Source: a virus. Taken from it: a stretch of 62,447 bases of DNA. This document shows, in pieces, positions 15,342 through 23,140 of the stretch. Position 1 is the first letter of the stretch. Each line of letters starts with the position of its first letter. The notes beneath the pieces are model-generated. The model ran no database searches. It saw nothing but the letters and a program-made list of their open reading frames with translations, and was not told the origin of the DNA. The position numbers and the translations under genes are program-made. Location: positions 1 to 62,447 of IMG/VR virus record IMGVR_UViG_3300032275_000189; one strand, written 5' to 3'.

Positions 15342-16272
15342 TCCCGTATGCAATCTTTTACCCTACGACCGAGAAGACCTCTTGACTATTCAAGATGTCG
15401 AACAAAAAGTAGGTTGGGAAATCACAGCATTCAATCTTCCTGAAGCCTGGGAATTTACTAAGGGCGAAGGAGTGATTGTAGCTGTACTCGATACAGGTGC
15501 AGATTTAGACCACGAAGACCTCGTGGAGAATCTTCTTCCTGGCAGGAACTTCGTTGACCCGAATTCCCCACCAGAAGATGACAACGGACATGGTTCGCAC
15601 GTCACGGGCATCATCTGTGCGATCAATAATGCGTTTGGTGTTGTGGGCGTTGCTCCAAAAGCCAAAGTCATACCTGTTAAGGTATTAGACAAGAAAGGCG
15701 CTGGAAACCTGCCTAACGTCGCTAATGGCATTCGTTGGGCCGCAGACCAGGGTGCCGACTTCATTACGATGTCTCTTGGCGCACCGGCTCAAGTGCCGAT
15801 GATTCAAGACGCCATTCGCTATGCAGCTTCTAAGGGAACGGTGACATGGTGCGCTGCCGGTAATGCTGGCAGGACACGTCAAATCTTCTACCCGGCTGCT
15901 TACCCTGAAGTAATTGGCATTGGTGCCATTGATGAGAATTTTGACCGTGCTTCATTTAGCTGCACTGGTCCAGACTTGGATTTCGTTGCCCCAGGCGTGC
16001 GAATCCTGAGTACAGTTCCAGATAACTGGTATGCTGTTCTCTCAGGAACAAGCATGGCAAATCCATTTGCTGTAGGCGTGGCAGCATTGCTGCTTTCCTA
16101 TAAGCGAAGCAAAGGCTTGAATATCCAACTAAAAGACAATACGGACTACATCAACTTGATGAAGTCCTATGCAACACCAACGAAAAATCCCGAATTCGCC
16201 GGTCAAAGATTCTTTGAGGGATTCGGGATTATTGACCCACGCAAAATGGAAGAATGGGTCAAATCACATTAG
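15316..16272 (+). CDS. Subtilisin-like serine protease of the intracellular type (S8)
   Basis: The 318-residue protein has a full subtilase domain: Asp59 in VLDTGAD, His92 in NGHGSHV, Asn183 in AGNAG (oxyanion hole) and Ser246 in GTSMANP. There is no signal peptide and no long prodomain. The short leader holds LLPY at residues 14-17, matching the LIPY element with which Bacillus intracellular subtilisins block their own active site until cleaved. It should therefore stay in the cytoplasm or virion and be activated by processing. The GGAGG ribosome site sits inside the upstream gene. Host protein destruction or virion maturation are possible roles. Confidence 0.92.
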   Translation: MAQRIKLRNPVCNLLPYDREDLLTIQDVEQKVGWEITAFNLPEAWEFTKGEGVIVAVLDTGADLDHEDLVENLLPGRNFVDPNSPPEDDNGHGSHVTGIICAINNAFGVVGVAPKAKVIPVKVLDKKGAGNLPNVANGIRWAADQGADFITMSLGAPAQVPMIQDAIRYAASKGTVTWCAAGNAGRTRQIFYPAAYPEVIGIGAIDENFDRASFSCTGPDLDFVAPGVRILSTVPDNWYAVLSGTSMANPFAVGVAALLLSYKRSKGLNIQLKDNTDYINLMKSYATPTKNPEFAGQRFFEGFGIIDPRKMEEWVKSH

Positions 16273-16854
16273 TTGTTCTCGGAGTTCTTGAATCTTTAAT
16301 TTCAAGACTCCGGCAACTTCATAGTTTTCAACCTTGACGGCCTTGGCCATTTTATCTTCAAGGTTTTTAATTTGATCCTGAACACTGAGCGCCGCTTCTT
16401 CTTGGAGGCGGCGTTTTTTTTGTTCTTCAGGGAATTTCTTAGGCACCTTGCCAACGTGTTTGGTTGCACCATTCTGACACTTCTGAAGAATGTGTTCGAC
16501 AGATGCTTGATAGTATTCATAGCACTTGGCGCAGCCGAACTTGCCGGTCTTGGAAATATCTTCTGGGGTCGTCCCACAACCAGGACATTTCGTTGTTTGT
16601 GATGCAGCTTTAGCCGTTGCTCGCTTCTGAGAAGCAACAGTCCCAAGCATCAACAGAGACAATAGGCCAAGCAGCCCGCCCAAACTAGATGGTTTTTCTG
16701 GTTCCGGTTTAACCTCTGGTTCGACTGGACCACCAGTATATTTTGCTGCACATTTATCGCACATATGCAACTCAGTATAACTACCGTCCTTCAGTTCTGT
16801 GACATGCAGAACCTTCTTATCATCACATGGTTGTTTGGAATACGGACAGTCCAT
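16264..16854 (-). CDS. McsA-like zinc protein with UVR motif
   Basis: The 196-residue protein has Cys pairs at 32/35, 90/93 and 108/111. The middle block (KCPGCGTTPEDI, then KTGKFGCAKCYEYY and TKHVGKVPKK) is the core pattern of McsA, the activator of the McsB protein-arginine kinase. A coiled-coil UVR motif fills the last 35 residues. Unlike standard McsA, a Pro/Glu linker and a hydrophobic stretch (LGGLLGLLSLLMLG, about 58-71) split the two zinc modules. No McsB kinase is in the window. It may tune a host McsB-Clp system or be a UVR-type scaffold. It converges on the subtilase gene with a 9-bp overlap. Confidence 0.75.
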   Translation of the reverse strand: MDCPYSKQPCDDKKVLHVTELKDGSYTELHMCDKCAAKYTGGPVEPEVKPEPEKPSSLGGLLGLLSLLMLGTVASQKRATAKAASQTTKCPGCGTTPEDISKTGKFGCAKCYEYYQASVEHILQKCQNGATKHVGKVPKKFPEEQKKRRLQEEAALSVQDQIKNLEDKMAKAVKVENYEVAGVLKLKIQELREQLM

Positions 16855-16857
16855 AGG

Positions 16858-17433
16858 TCATTCCTTTTTTCTTTCGATTAACTTTTCTACATTGTGAATA
16901 GATCGAATTTGATTAAGCGTGAAATCAACTTCTTTCTTTTCCAATTTATCGAATTCCTTTAAGGTCTTCTCGGCAAATGCTTCGTAGGCGACAGCATATT
17001 TCTTTCTCAATTCCAATAGTTGATTATTGTACTTCTCAATATCGGCCTTGAGAGCAGGCTTGTCTTCGCCCTCGCCTTTTGGCTTGTAATCAGGATTGTC
17101 AAACTTTTTAAGTTCACGACTCCAGGCTTTCTGCAAGGTGGTCATTAGCTTGGTTTGTTTCTCAGCCAACTCAAGTATAAAAACATTTTGCTCTTGAGTC
17201 GATAAGTCACTGAGTTTTTTCTCTGCCTTAGTAGCTCCAACGATCAATTTAAGGTCTTTGTAGCCACCAGTGAATGTAGCAGCCTCGATCTTTTTGAAAT
17301 GACCCAAAGCCTTTTCATAATCCACCAAAAGAGGAGGCGGTGGCTCTGGAGTGAAGATGATGATTTGCGCACTAGCAATCTGGCAATTGATGCCAAACGC
17401 CATGACAAGAAAAAAACAAAGTAAGTATTTCAT
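16858..17433 (-). CDS. Secreted helical protein
   Basis: The 191-residue product starts with a clear signal peptide (MKYLLCFFLVMAFG, then CQIASA before the likely cut). A proline run PEPPPP follows, then a long Lys/Glu/Leu-rich helical domain. GGAGA lies four bases before ATG 17433; a longer TTG frame would spoil the signal peptide. If the Cys near residue 18 were a lipobox it would be atypical. Expected location is the periplasm or outside. No family recognised. It lies 3 bp upstream of the McsA-like gene. Confidence 0.7.
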   Translation of the reverse strand: MKYLLCFFLVMAFGINCQIASAQIIIFTPEPPPPLLVDYEKALGHFKKIEAATFTGGYKDLKLIVGATKAEKKLSDLSTQEQNVFILELAEKQTKLMTTLQKAWSRELKKFDNPDYKPKGEGEDKPALKADIEKYNNQLLELRKKYAVAYEAFAEKTLKEFDKLEKKEVDFTLNQIRSIHNVEKLIERKKE

Positions 17434-17487
17434 TTTATCTCCAATGTGGAGTTGGTCCACATATTCATAGGAGCGATAATAATGAAT

Positions 17488-18312
17488 TTATGCGGGAATG
17501 CCGTCACCTTTTATTCTCAAAACAAAACCGTCATTTTCAATCGCTGGAGTATTGGCGGGAACAATTCTTTTGATCCAAATAGGGATGCTATCTAAGGGGC
17601 GAATATCTCCCACAGAAGCCGTTGTGTTAAAAACGATATTGTTGGGAGTAGTCGTATCAACATCAATAACATCGGCTATACGATTGATCGGACCACCACT
17701 CACTGACTTCACGACGCTAATCGTTGTTGTCTGACTGGCGACTAGGTTGTTGCCTCCTGTCTTGAGGACCAATACCTCATGATACCTTTTTGATGCCGCT
17801 TCAACAAAGTCAATTTCAAACACAACGCTCGATCCAGCCAAAGAACCAGACACAATAACGTCTTCAAGATTTGTGATCGCTCGAAGTGCAGTTTGAAGAT
17901 TGCCTGACCAAACAGATAAGTCAGAGTTCCAATTTACCAACACATCATGGTTGCTGGTGTCGGTGTATGTCAAAGTGAAAGAGCCACCTGTAATAGATGT
18001 GGCATTTGTGACTGTCAGGTTTTGTCGTTCATCCTCGAAAGAGAATCCCAATTGCACAGTCACTTCGCCTGGAGTGTCATATGCAACGTAAATCAATGCG
18101 TTGTAAAGGGAATCGACATTGCTTTCGTTATTGACATAAAAGCAACGATAGTCGATCACGCCAGATTTCGTTTCAGCATCCGTGACATCATCAAACAGTC
18201 TTTTGTTGAGGATTGGTTGAACAGACGGATCGCCGCCCAAAGACTCATTTGGGTCGGAGTTTGTGCTGCCGCCTGAAAAAGTAAAGGTGATGTCAGAATT
18301 TGATAGGGGCAT
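17488..18312 (-). CDS. Beta-rich probable virion protein
   Basis: The 274-residue protein is rich in Thr, Ser, Val and Asn, has no signal peptide and alternates polar and hydrophobic residues as in phage tail and fibre proteins (for example SITGGSFTLTYTDTS). It starts right where the upstream helix-turn-helix gene ends, with a 1-bp overlap. I do not recognise a specific T4 counterpart. A tail-fibre, decoration or baseplate role is inferred from composition only. Confidence 0.65.
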   Translation of the reverse strand: MPLSNSDITFTFSGGSTNSDPNESLGGDPSVQPILNKRLFDDVTDAETKSGVIDYRCFYVNNESNVDSLYNALIYVAYDTPGEVTVQLGFSFEDERQNLTVTNATSITGGSFTLTYTDTSNHDVLVNWNSDLSVWSGNLQTALRAITNLEDVIVSGSLAGSSVVFEIDFVEAASKRYHEVLVLKTGGNNLVASQTTTISVVKSVSGGPINRIADVIDVDTTTPNNIVFNTTASVGDIRPLDSIPIWIKRIVPANTPAIENDGFVLRIKGDGIPA

Positions 18313-18617
18313 TATTTGTTACCTTCAGAGATATTCTTCGCCAGGATATATCGGACGTTGCGAGGGGTATATCCGGTGAACTCGGCTATTTCTCGAACTC
18401 CCCAGCCTAATTGAGCGAGGTTCTGAACTTTTTGATGATTCACCTTTTGTCTATTCGGCGAGACATCGTTTGAGTGTAGAATACGATATATCTCGGCCTC
18501 CGATTTGCCAAATTGTTGGGCTATTTCGGAGATGCGTATTTTTGGGCTGTTAAGGTAAACATTTATGATGTCCCCGTCGCCGCCCTGGTCGGTGATGAAT
18601 TGTTTGAATCCGTACAT
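18312..18617 (-). CDS. Double helix-turn-helix protein with tag-like N-terminus
   Basis: The 101-residue protein starts MYGFKQFITDQ, similar to the internal-protein tag though with ITD in place of (L/I)xE. Two helix-turn-helix units follow: about 28-50 (ISEIAQQFGKSEAEIYRIL) and 66-92 (VQNLAQLGWGVREIAEF, then TPRNVRYIL), each like the DNA-binding half of resolvase or RNA polymerase region 4 domains. It has no ribosome site, and a CGTAAATAA box sits four bases before the ATG. It could be a DNA-binding protein packed with, or injected with, the genome. Confidence 0.7.
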   Translation of the reverse strand: MYGFKQFITDQGGDGDIINVYLNSPKIRISEIAQQFGKSEAEIYRILHSNDVSPNRQKVNHQKVQNLAQLGWGVREIAEFTGYTPRNVRYILAKNISEGNK

Positions 18618-18620
18618 GCT

Positions 18621-18629
18621 TTATTTACG
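18621..18629 (-). promoter_or_regulatory. Late-promoter-like box CGTAAATAA, directly before ATG
   Basis: CGTAAATA ends four bases before the ATG at 18617 on the minus strand, and no Shine-Dalgarno sequence is present. Confidence 0.45.
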
Positions 18630-18657
18630 CTTGGGGGTTATTTTTCCCCAAAGGGTA

Positions 18658-18686
18658 TTGACCCACCGAATATACAACGATAACAT
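18658..18686 (+). promoter_or_regulatory. Sigma70-like promoter
   Basis: TTGACC (18658-18663) and TAACAT (18681-18686) have a 17-bp spacer. The start would fall just before the GGAGG of the 18706 gene. Confidence 0.5.
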
Positions 18687-18705
18687 TTAAGGCTGGAGGT
18701 TGCTC

Positions 18706-19482
18706 ATGGGGTATAATCGCTACATCGACTGGAAGCCGGAACCGGCAAACTCAAAGATTCTACAGATATATTCCAAGGGCTTGGAGTATGCCTTGGTTTC
18801 TTCCGACTATGAGCAGTGCCATCCGTTTGTCTGGTGCAAGGATTTCTTGCATGACGTTATGTACGGAACCCTCCACAATAAGTGGTTTGAAATATACAAA
18901 TTCAAATACAACCCTGCTCTCGATCCGGCTCCTTGCCTTGATCGGGTTAGATTGCTGCTCACAAACTCAAAAGACAAGAAGTTCGCAGAGAAAATCCCGG
19001 CTGTTCTTGATTTCATCAATCAAATTGAAGAACGCCTCAAGATCAAAAAGTCATTTGCTCGGCAATGCGGCTATCCACCCGAAGCATACCAAAAAGCTGG
19101 TGTGTTTATGTTCGAGGGAAGCAAAAGATGGATTCAATCGCCGCCGATGCTCTCGCTCTACACCCTGTTATTGCGTGTAGGGTTCTGTCACACAGTAGGT
19201 GACTCCTTCATGAAAACAATCGAAGGAGTCAAGTCTGGTGAGATCAAGCCTTACCAGAAGAAGGACGGATACTGGCTCAAAAGCTCAGATGTCGCCCTTC
19301 AAAAGATTTTGCGGGTCGGCGACCGGCGAATCTTCTACAGAGATATTCAGTTGAACTACCCTAGCAATATGCAGATCGACTCGATCCACAATAGGCTGGG
19401 TATTATCGGGTTTGCTACTGACATGATGTATAAGGCCATTGGCCAACCCGTTCTCGTTCCGTACTGGCACTATCAAAAGTGA
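18706..19482 (+). CDS. Uncharacterised partner gene of the amidoligase
   Basis: The 258-residue soluble protein has no recognised catalytic motif. It is rich in aromatic residues and Lys, with a helical middle (about 85-115). GGAGG at 18695-18699 fixes the ATG at 18706. It lies 9 bp upstream of the amidoligase gene under one sigma70-like promoter, so it is most likely a partner, adaptor or substrate-handling protein in the same pathway. Confidence 0.7.
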   Translation: MGYNRYIDWKPEPANSKILQIYSKGLEYALVSSDYEQCHPFVWCKDFLHDVMYGTLHNKWFEIYKFKYNPALDPAPCLDRVRLLLTNSKDKKFAEKIPAVLDFINQIEERLKIKKSFARQCGYPPEAYQKAGVFMFEGSKRWIQSPPMLSLYTLLLRVGFCHTVGDSFMKTIEGVKSGEIKPYQKKDGYWLKSSDVALQKILRVGDRRIFYRDIQLNYPSNMQIDSIHNRLGIIGFATDMMYKAIGQPVLVPYWHYQK

Positions 19483-19491
19483 GGATTCGCT

Positions 19492-20433
19492 ATGACTTTT
19501 TCATTTGGAACCGACCCTGAGTTCATGTTGACCCATCATGATGAACTCAAGAGCGCAATCAGTGTTCTTCCTAAGAAGGAAGATGCTGTTGTTAAGAACG
19601 GGCATGGGTACTACTTCGATAACGTCTTAGCCGAGATCGCAGTAAAACCAGCCAAGAACAAAGACGAAGCACTATGCAATGTGCGATCTGCATTACATGG
19701 ACTGGCTCAGATCATTCAACCTGCCAAGTTCGTCATTAGGGCGTCTGGCAATTACCCTAAGAAGGAATTGAATTGCCCGGACGCCAAGATTGCTGGATGT
19801 AATCCAGAATGGAACGTGTACAGTCTTCAACAGGTCTTCCCGCCCGATGATGACGTAGACCTTCTGGACGGCTACTACCAATTCAAAACGCCGTTCCGGT
19901 CGGCGGGTGGTCACATCCATATTGGCAGTGACGATCTTCAAGACCCTACGAATGCCTTCAATGTCATTCGCATGATGGACTTGTTCCTGGGAATTCCGTC
20001 TATCTTCATGGATACTGATGAGACATCCAAGGACAGAAGAAGAATCTATGGTCATGCAGGCTCGCATCGCACGCCAGATTATGGTCTGGAGTATCGTGCT
20101 TTGGGTAACTTCTGGTTGTCTTCTCCTGAGCATGTGGCCTTGATGTACGATCTGACCTCATTCGTTATGAGTTTCGTGAATCAGAAGATTCACGAGCGAT
20201 TCTGGACTGTGAATGAAGACCTATTGGACGAAGAAGACCCTAGTGTTGCATATTCTTGTTTTGGCTATGACGCCAATATGCTTCGCAAGGCAATTGATAC
20301 CTGCAATCGAAAAGAAGCTGACAAGTTCATGATGTTTGTGAGCAATTATCTTCCGACTCGCTTGCTTCAGGCGATTGACCGGCTTTCTGGCAAAGCCCTT
20401 CCTGACCCTTATGTTGCATGGAATATCGAATAA
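19492..20433 (+). CDS. Phage amidoligase (COOH-NH2 ligase, type 2)
   Basis: The 313-residue protein carries the signature of phage carboxylate-amine ligases with a glutamine-synthetase-like fold: FGTDPEFML at residues 4-12, the AEIAVKP strand near 47, AGGHIHIG near 138-145 with metal/ATP-binding histidines, and RALGNFW near 202. These enzymes use ATP to make an amide bond between a carboxylate and an amine, in peptides or cell-wall/glycan parts. GAGG precedes the start. It overlaps the following hydrolase gene by one base (TAATG). The substrate is unknown. Confidence 0.8.
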   Translation: MTFSFGTDPEFMLTHHDELKSAISVLPKKEDAVVKNGHGYYFDNVLAEIAVKPAKNKDEALCNVRSALHGLAQIIQPAKFVIRASGNYPKKELNCPDAKIAGCNPEWNVYSLQQVFPPDDDVDLLDGYYQFKTPFRSAGGHIHIGSDDLQDPTNAFNVIRMMDLFLGIPSIFMDTDETSKDRRRIYGHAGSHRTPDYGLEYRALGNFWLSSPEHVALMYDLTSFVMSFVNQKIHERFWTVNEDLLDEEDPSVAYSCFGYDANMLRKAIDTCNRKEADKFMMFVSNYLPTRLLQAIDRLSGKALPDPYVAWNIE

Positions 20434-21095
20434 TGTATGAAGTCATCGTGCGTGAACCAGAAGGGGATTGCCTCGGTATGGTTGTGTTGCTACCGGGTCG
20501 AGGACAGCCTGCAAAGGACATCCTGGCCCGGTATCATCGCTTTTCGACATTGAATCAATTCACATTGGTAGCTATTGAACCAATGGATGAATGGTATCCT
20601 GCGCCCAAGGGAGCAGAAGATCAAATGGAAGCGGTTTGGGGACTGAAGCTATCCGTCCCTCAGATGGACGAATTCATCGCTGAACTCGAAGAAGAGTTTG
20701 AAGTGGATCGGTCCAATGTGATATTAGGTGGATTTTCTGCTGGGGCGGTGATGGCTATTCAACTTGCCGCTCTTACAGACAATCCATTCAACGCCGTGAT
20801 TGCCCATAACGGGGCGATATTGGAGCCAGACGAATTGCCTGAGTCTCGGCACCCGACTAAATATCTTGTTATTCACAATGAAAACGACGATTGCTTTTCA
20901 TGGGAAGAACGATATTTGCCTATGAAGAATGCCTTGCTTGAACAAGGCTACGATTTAGAAGTGATCGAGGGTGAAGTCGGCGGTCATTTTATTGCCCCAG
21001 AAGATGTCGAAGACGCTGGCTTCTGGATTAGAGAACAATATGATCTGCCTATGCCTGAAAAAACAAACTATTCTTCTGAAGAGACTCCCGAATAA
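20433..21095 (+). CDS. Alpha/beta hydrolase (carboxylesterase/phospholipase-like)
   Basis: The 220-residue protein has the fold markers VVLLPGRGQPA near residue 16, nucleophile elbow GGFSAGA near 98, IHNENDD (catalytic Asp) near 150 and GGHF with the catalytic His near 180. It belongs to the small carboxylesterase/lysophospholipase type and should cleave esters or thioesters. The ATG at 20433 overlaps the amidoligase stop, so it is part of that operon and may act on the ligase product or on a protecting ester. No signal peptide. Confidence 0.8.
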   Translation: MYEVIVREPEGDCLGMVVLLPGRGQPAKDILARYHRFSTLNQFTLVAIEPMDEWYPAPKGAEDQMEAVWGLKLSVPQMDEFIAELEEEFEVDRSNVILGGFSAGAVMAIQLAALTDNPFNAVIAHNGAILEPDELPESRHPTKYLVIHNENDDCFSWEERYLPMKNALLEQGYDLEVIEGEVGGHFIAPEDVEDAGFWIREQYDLPMPEKTNYSSEETPE

Positions 21096-21774
21096 CTCGA
21101 CACCTTTGCCGTAAATCAAACTCTCGGCATTTGTGACACATCCAAGGCAGCTTGTATTCTTGGAAGGCTTTTACTTCCAAGAACAATCTCTTTTCATGGA
21201 TAAAGAATTCATTCTTGCAAGCCCTGCACGACATCTGTGTGAAGCCATCTTTGGCTTGGCTGCACATCTTTTCTTTTTGCTTAGACGTATGCGATTGATA
21301 ATATCGCAATAGCTCATCTGGCATATCTGGTATGACCAGCTTGGAGCCAACAAGCCATCCATATTTAGAACCGAACTCATGTGTAGACGGCGGTACGACC
21401 GATTGGTGCTTGTGCGCTCGAAACTCCATCCCGTTAAAAACCTTGCGGGTAAGAGATGGATCGGGATTCAAAAAGAGATGATGCGTTGACTTAGAGCTAC
21501 GGAACTTAGGATGAGGAACATACTCCGTCATTTGATGCAGAAGATCATTGGCTTCTTCTGTATCGCCTTCCACGTCAACAATATTGCCAAGTAAAATGCC
21601 CATGTCATAGGCATTGTCATTGTCATTGTCATTGTCAAAATACGGACGCCATTTTTCAGCATTCCAATTTCTGTTCCAATTCAGCCCCACCGGGGCCTTC
21701 TTTCCCAAGTAGACCGCAATTGGTTGTAACCCTGCTTGAACGTAGAGTTCAAACCATTGTGCCTTTGTTACCAT
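21049..21774 (-). CDS. Prim-Pol (bifunctional primase-polymerase N-terminal type) protein
   Basis: The 241-residue protein matches the AEP Prim-Pol domain: GLQPIAVYLGKKAPVG near residues 15-30, the acidic NIVDVEGD motif near 64-71, STHHLFL near 94-100 (active-site His), EFRAHKHQSVVPPS and YGWL. A zinc finger follows near the C-terminus (two CxxC pairs about 30 residues apart). It may prime phage DNA. No helicase domain is fused, so it would need a separate partner. An Asp-Asn repeat (residues 47-54) interrupts the early part of the domain. Confidence 0.8.
   Translation of the reverse strand: MVTKAQWFELYVQAGLQPIAVYLGKKAPVGLNWNRNWNAEKWRPYFDNDNDNDNAYDMGILLGNIVDVEGDTEEANDLLHQMTEYVPHPKFRSSKSTHHLFLNPDPSLTRKVFNGMEFRAHKHQSVVPPSTHEFGSKYGWLVGSKLVIPDMPDELLRYYQSHTSKQKEKMCSQAKDGFTQMSCRACKNEFFIHEKRLFLEVKAFQEYKLPWMCHKCREFDLRQRCRVIRESLQKNSLFFQA
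21613..21636. repeat. Hexanucleotide microsatellite inside the Prim-Pol gene
   Basis: ATTGTC is repeated four times and encodes an Asp-Asn run on the minus strand. Unit changes keep the frame and would only alter the loop length. Confidence 0.9.
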
Positions 21775-21785
21775 GTATGCCCTGC

Positions 21786-21944
21786 TTACGAGTGAGACGG
21801 ATCACGAAGATATGATTTCATAGCTTCAATAATATCGCCAGTGGTGAGACTTTCAATCATGACGCCTTGGCGATGCGCCCACTCTACTACCTTGAGAACA
21901 TTCTTCTCATTCGTTTTGTTGAGCCAGAAGTTACGCAGTTTCAT
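21786..21944 (-). CDS. Small hypothetical protein upstream of Prim-Pol
   Basis: The 52-residue helical, basic protein starts at ATG 21944; a TTG or longer start is possible but the ribosome site is weak. It ends 11 bp before the Prim-Pol gene and is probably co-transcribed with it. It diverges from the 21980 epimerase gene with only 35 bp between starts. Function unknown. Confidence 0.5.
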   Translation of the reverse strand: MKLRNFWLNKTNEKNVLKVVEWAHRQGVMIESLTTGDIIEAMKSYLRDPSHS

Positions 21945-21979
21945 TTTGCACACTCTACTATTGTTAAGAGGTAAAATCA

Positions 21980-22891
21980 ATGTCGAAAACAGCCATAGTC
22001 ACTGGCGCTACAGGTTTTGTGGGCCATCACATTTGCAACAGGCTTTACAACAACAATTGGACCGTGATTGCTGTTGGAAGCAAAAGTGAAAACAATCCTT
22101 TGTGCCATAAGTTCCTCCAAATAAACTTGGACGGAATATCTTGGGATTTGATCCCAAAGATTGATGTTTGCTTTCACCAAGCGGCGAATAATGACACGAC
22201 AGATATGGACATGGAGAATATGCTCCGGTCGAATCTGACCGCTCCTTCAAATCTATTCTATCGCTTGGCGAGAGAAAAAGGCTGCAAGCAGTTCGTATAT
22301 GCGTCAAGTTGTTCTGTTTATGGAAACGAGTCTGTTCCATATTGCGAGAAGAAGACACGATTAGACCCGTTGAATCCATATGCTCACTCCAAAATGTTAT
22401 TTGAGCAATTTGCGGAAAGTTTCGCAATAGAGTACGGCGTCAATCTTGTTGGACTTAGATATTCCAATGTCTACGGTCCAGGAGAAAGCCACAAGGGAAA
22501 ACGGTCGAGTATGATAAGCCAATTATTACAAAAAATGCTGCGAGGGGAAAGGCCAAAAATATTCAAATTTGGAGAGCATTTAAGAGATTGGGTGTACATC
22601 GAAGATGTTGTAAATGCAAATTTATTGGCAAGCCAATACAAGAACTCCAATGTATTCAACGTAGGATCAGGAAAAGCCATGAGCTTCAATGATGTCGTAA
22701 GCACGCTGAATTTAGAGTTGGGTACGGATTTGGAACCAGAATATATCAACTGCCCATTTTTGGATGCTTATCAAGCTCACACATTATTGGATTTACACCA
22801 TTCAAAAACGTGCTTAGGCTATTTACCAGAATATGAACCAGCCAGCGGAATCAAGAAGTTCGTTGAAGAAACAAAAAAAGCCACAGTATAA
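21980..22891 (+). CDS. NAD-dependent epimerase resembling ADP-heptose 6-epimerase (HldD)
   Basis: The 303-residue short-chain dehydrogenase starts with TGATGFVGHH (NAD site, residues 8-17). It has the CFHQAANNDTTDMD stretch resembling the HldD ACSSTTE region, the triad Ser in YASSCSVYG, the YxxxK pair in NPYAHSK and FGEHLRDWVYIEDVV. This supports an epimerase acting on a heptose-type nucleotide sugar, and a GT9 heptosyltransferase-like domain is present at 10162. GAGGT precedes the start. UDP-hexose epimerase is the main alternative. Confidence 0.8.
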   Translation: MSKTAIVTGATGFVGHHICNRLYNNNWTVIAVGSKSENNPLCHKFLQINLDGISWDLIPKIDVCFHQAANNDTTDMDMENMLRSNLTAPSNLFYRLAREKGCKQFVYASSCSVYGNESVPYCEKKTRLDPLNPYAHSKMLFEQFAESFAIEYGVNLVGLRYSNVYGPGESHKGKRSSMISQLLQKMLRGERPKIFKFGEHLRDWVYIEDVVNANLLASQYKNSNVFNVGSGKAMSFNDVVSTLNLELGTDLEPEYINCPFLDAYQAHTLLDLHHSKTCLGYLPEYEPASGIKKFVEETKKATV

Positions 22892-22906
22892 AACTGTGGC
22901 CTTCTT
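22880..22906 (+). terminator. Terminator hairpin at the end of the epimerase gene
   Basis: An 8-bp stem (22880-22887 with 22893-22900) has the stop codon in its loop. It is preceded by a run of A and followed by a T-rich tail, so it may work in both directions. Confidence 0.7.
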
Positions 22907-22927
22907 AACCCGTTGATTGTGGCACTG

Positions 22928-23128
22928 TTACATATACGCTTTGATGATTTGATAAATTCTATCAACAGGCACTTGAAATTTTTGTGACAAACTATCCAAC
23001 AACCGCTCGCTAAGACCAGAATTTCTGGTTGCAGCAAAAGCTGCGTCCAATATTTGTTTTGATAGCGGGTCTAAATTATTGCCCAATGCTGCTGGATTTC
23101 CTGGATTAAAGTGGGTAGGTTCTCCCAT
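22928..23128 (-). CDS. Small hypothetical protein
   Basis: The 66-residue protein starts MGEPTHFNPGNP and ends in a helical region (LSERLLDSLSQKF). It has no clear ribosome site and follows the acidic tagged gene by 12 bp, so it may rely on coupling to it. No family recognised. Confidence 0.5.
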   Translation of the reverse strand: MGEPTHFNPGNPAALGNNLDPLSKQILDAAFAATRNSGLSERLLDSLSQKFQVPVDRIYQIIKAYM

Positions 23129-23140
23129 TTTATTCAACGA

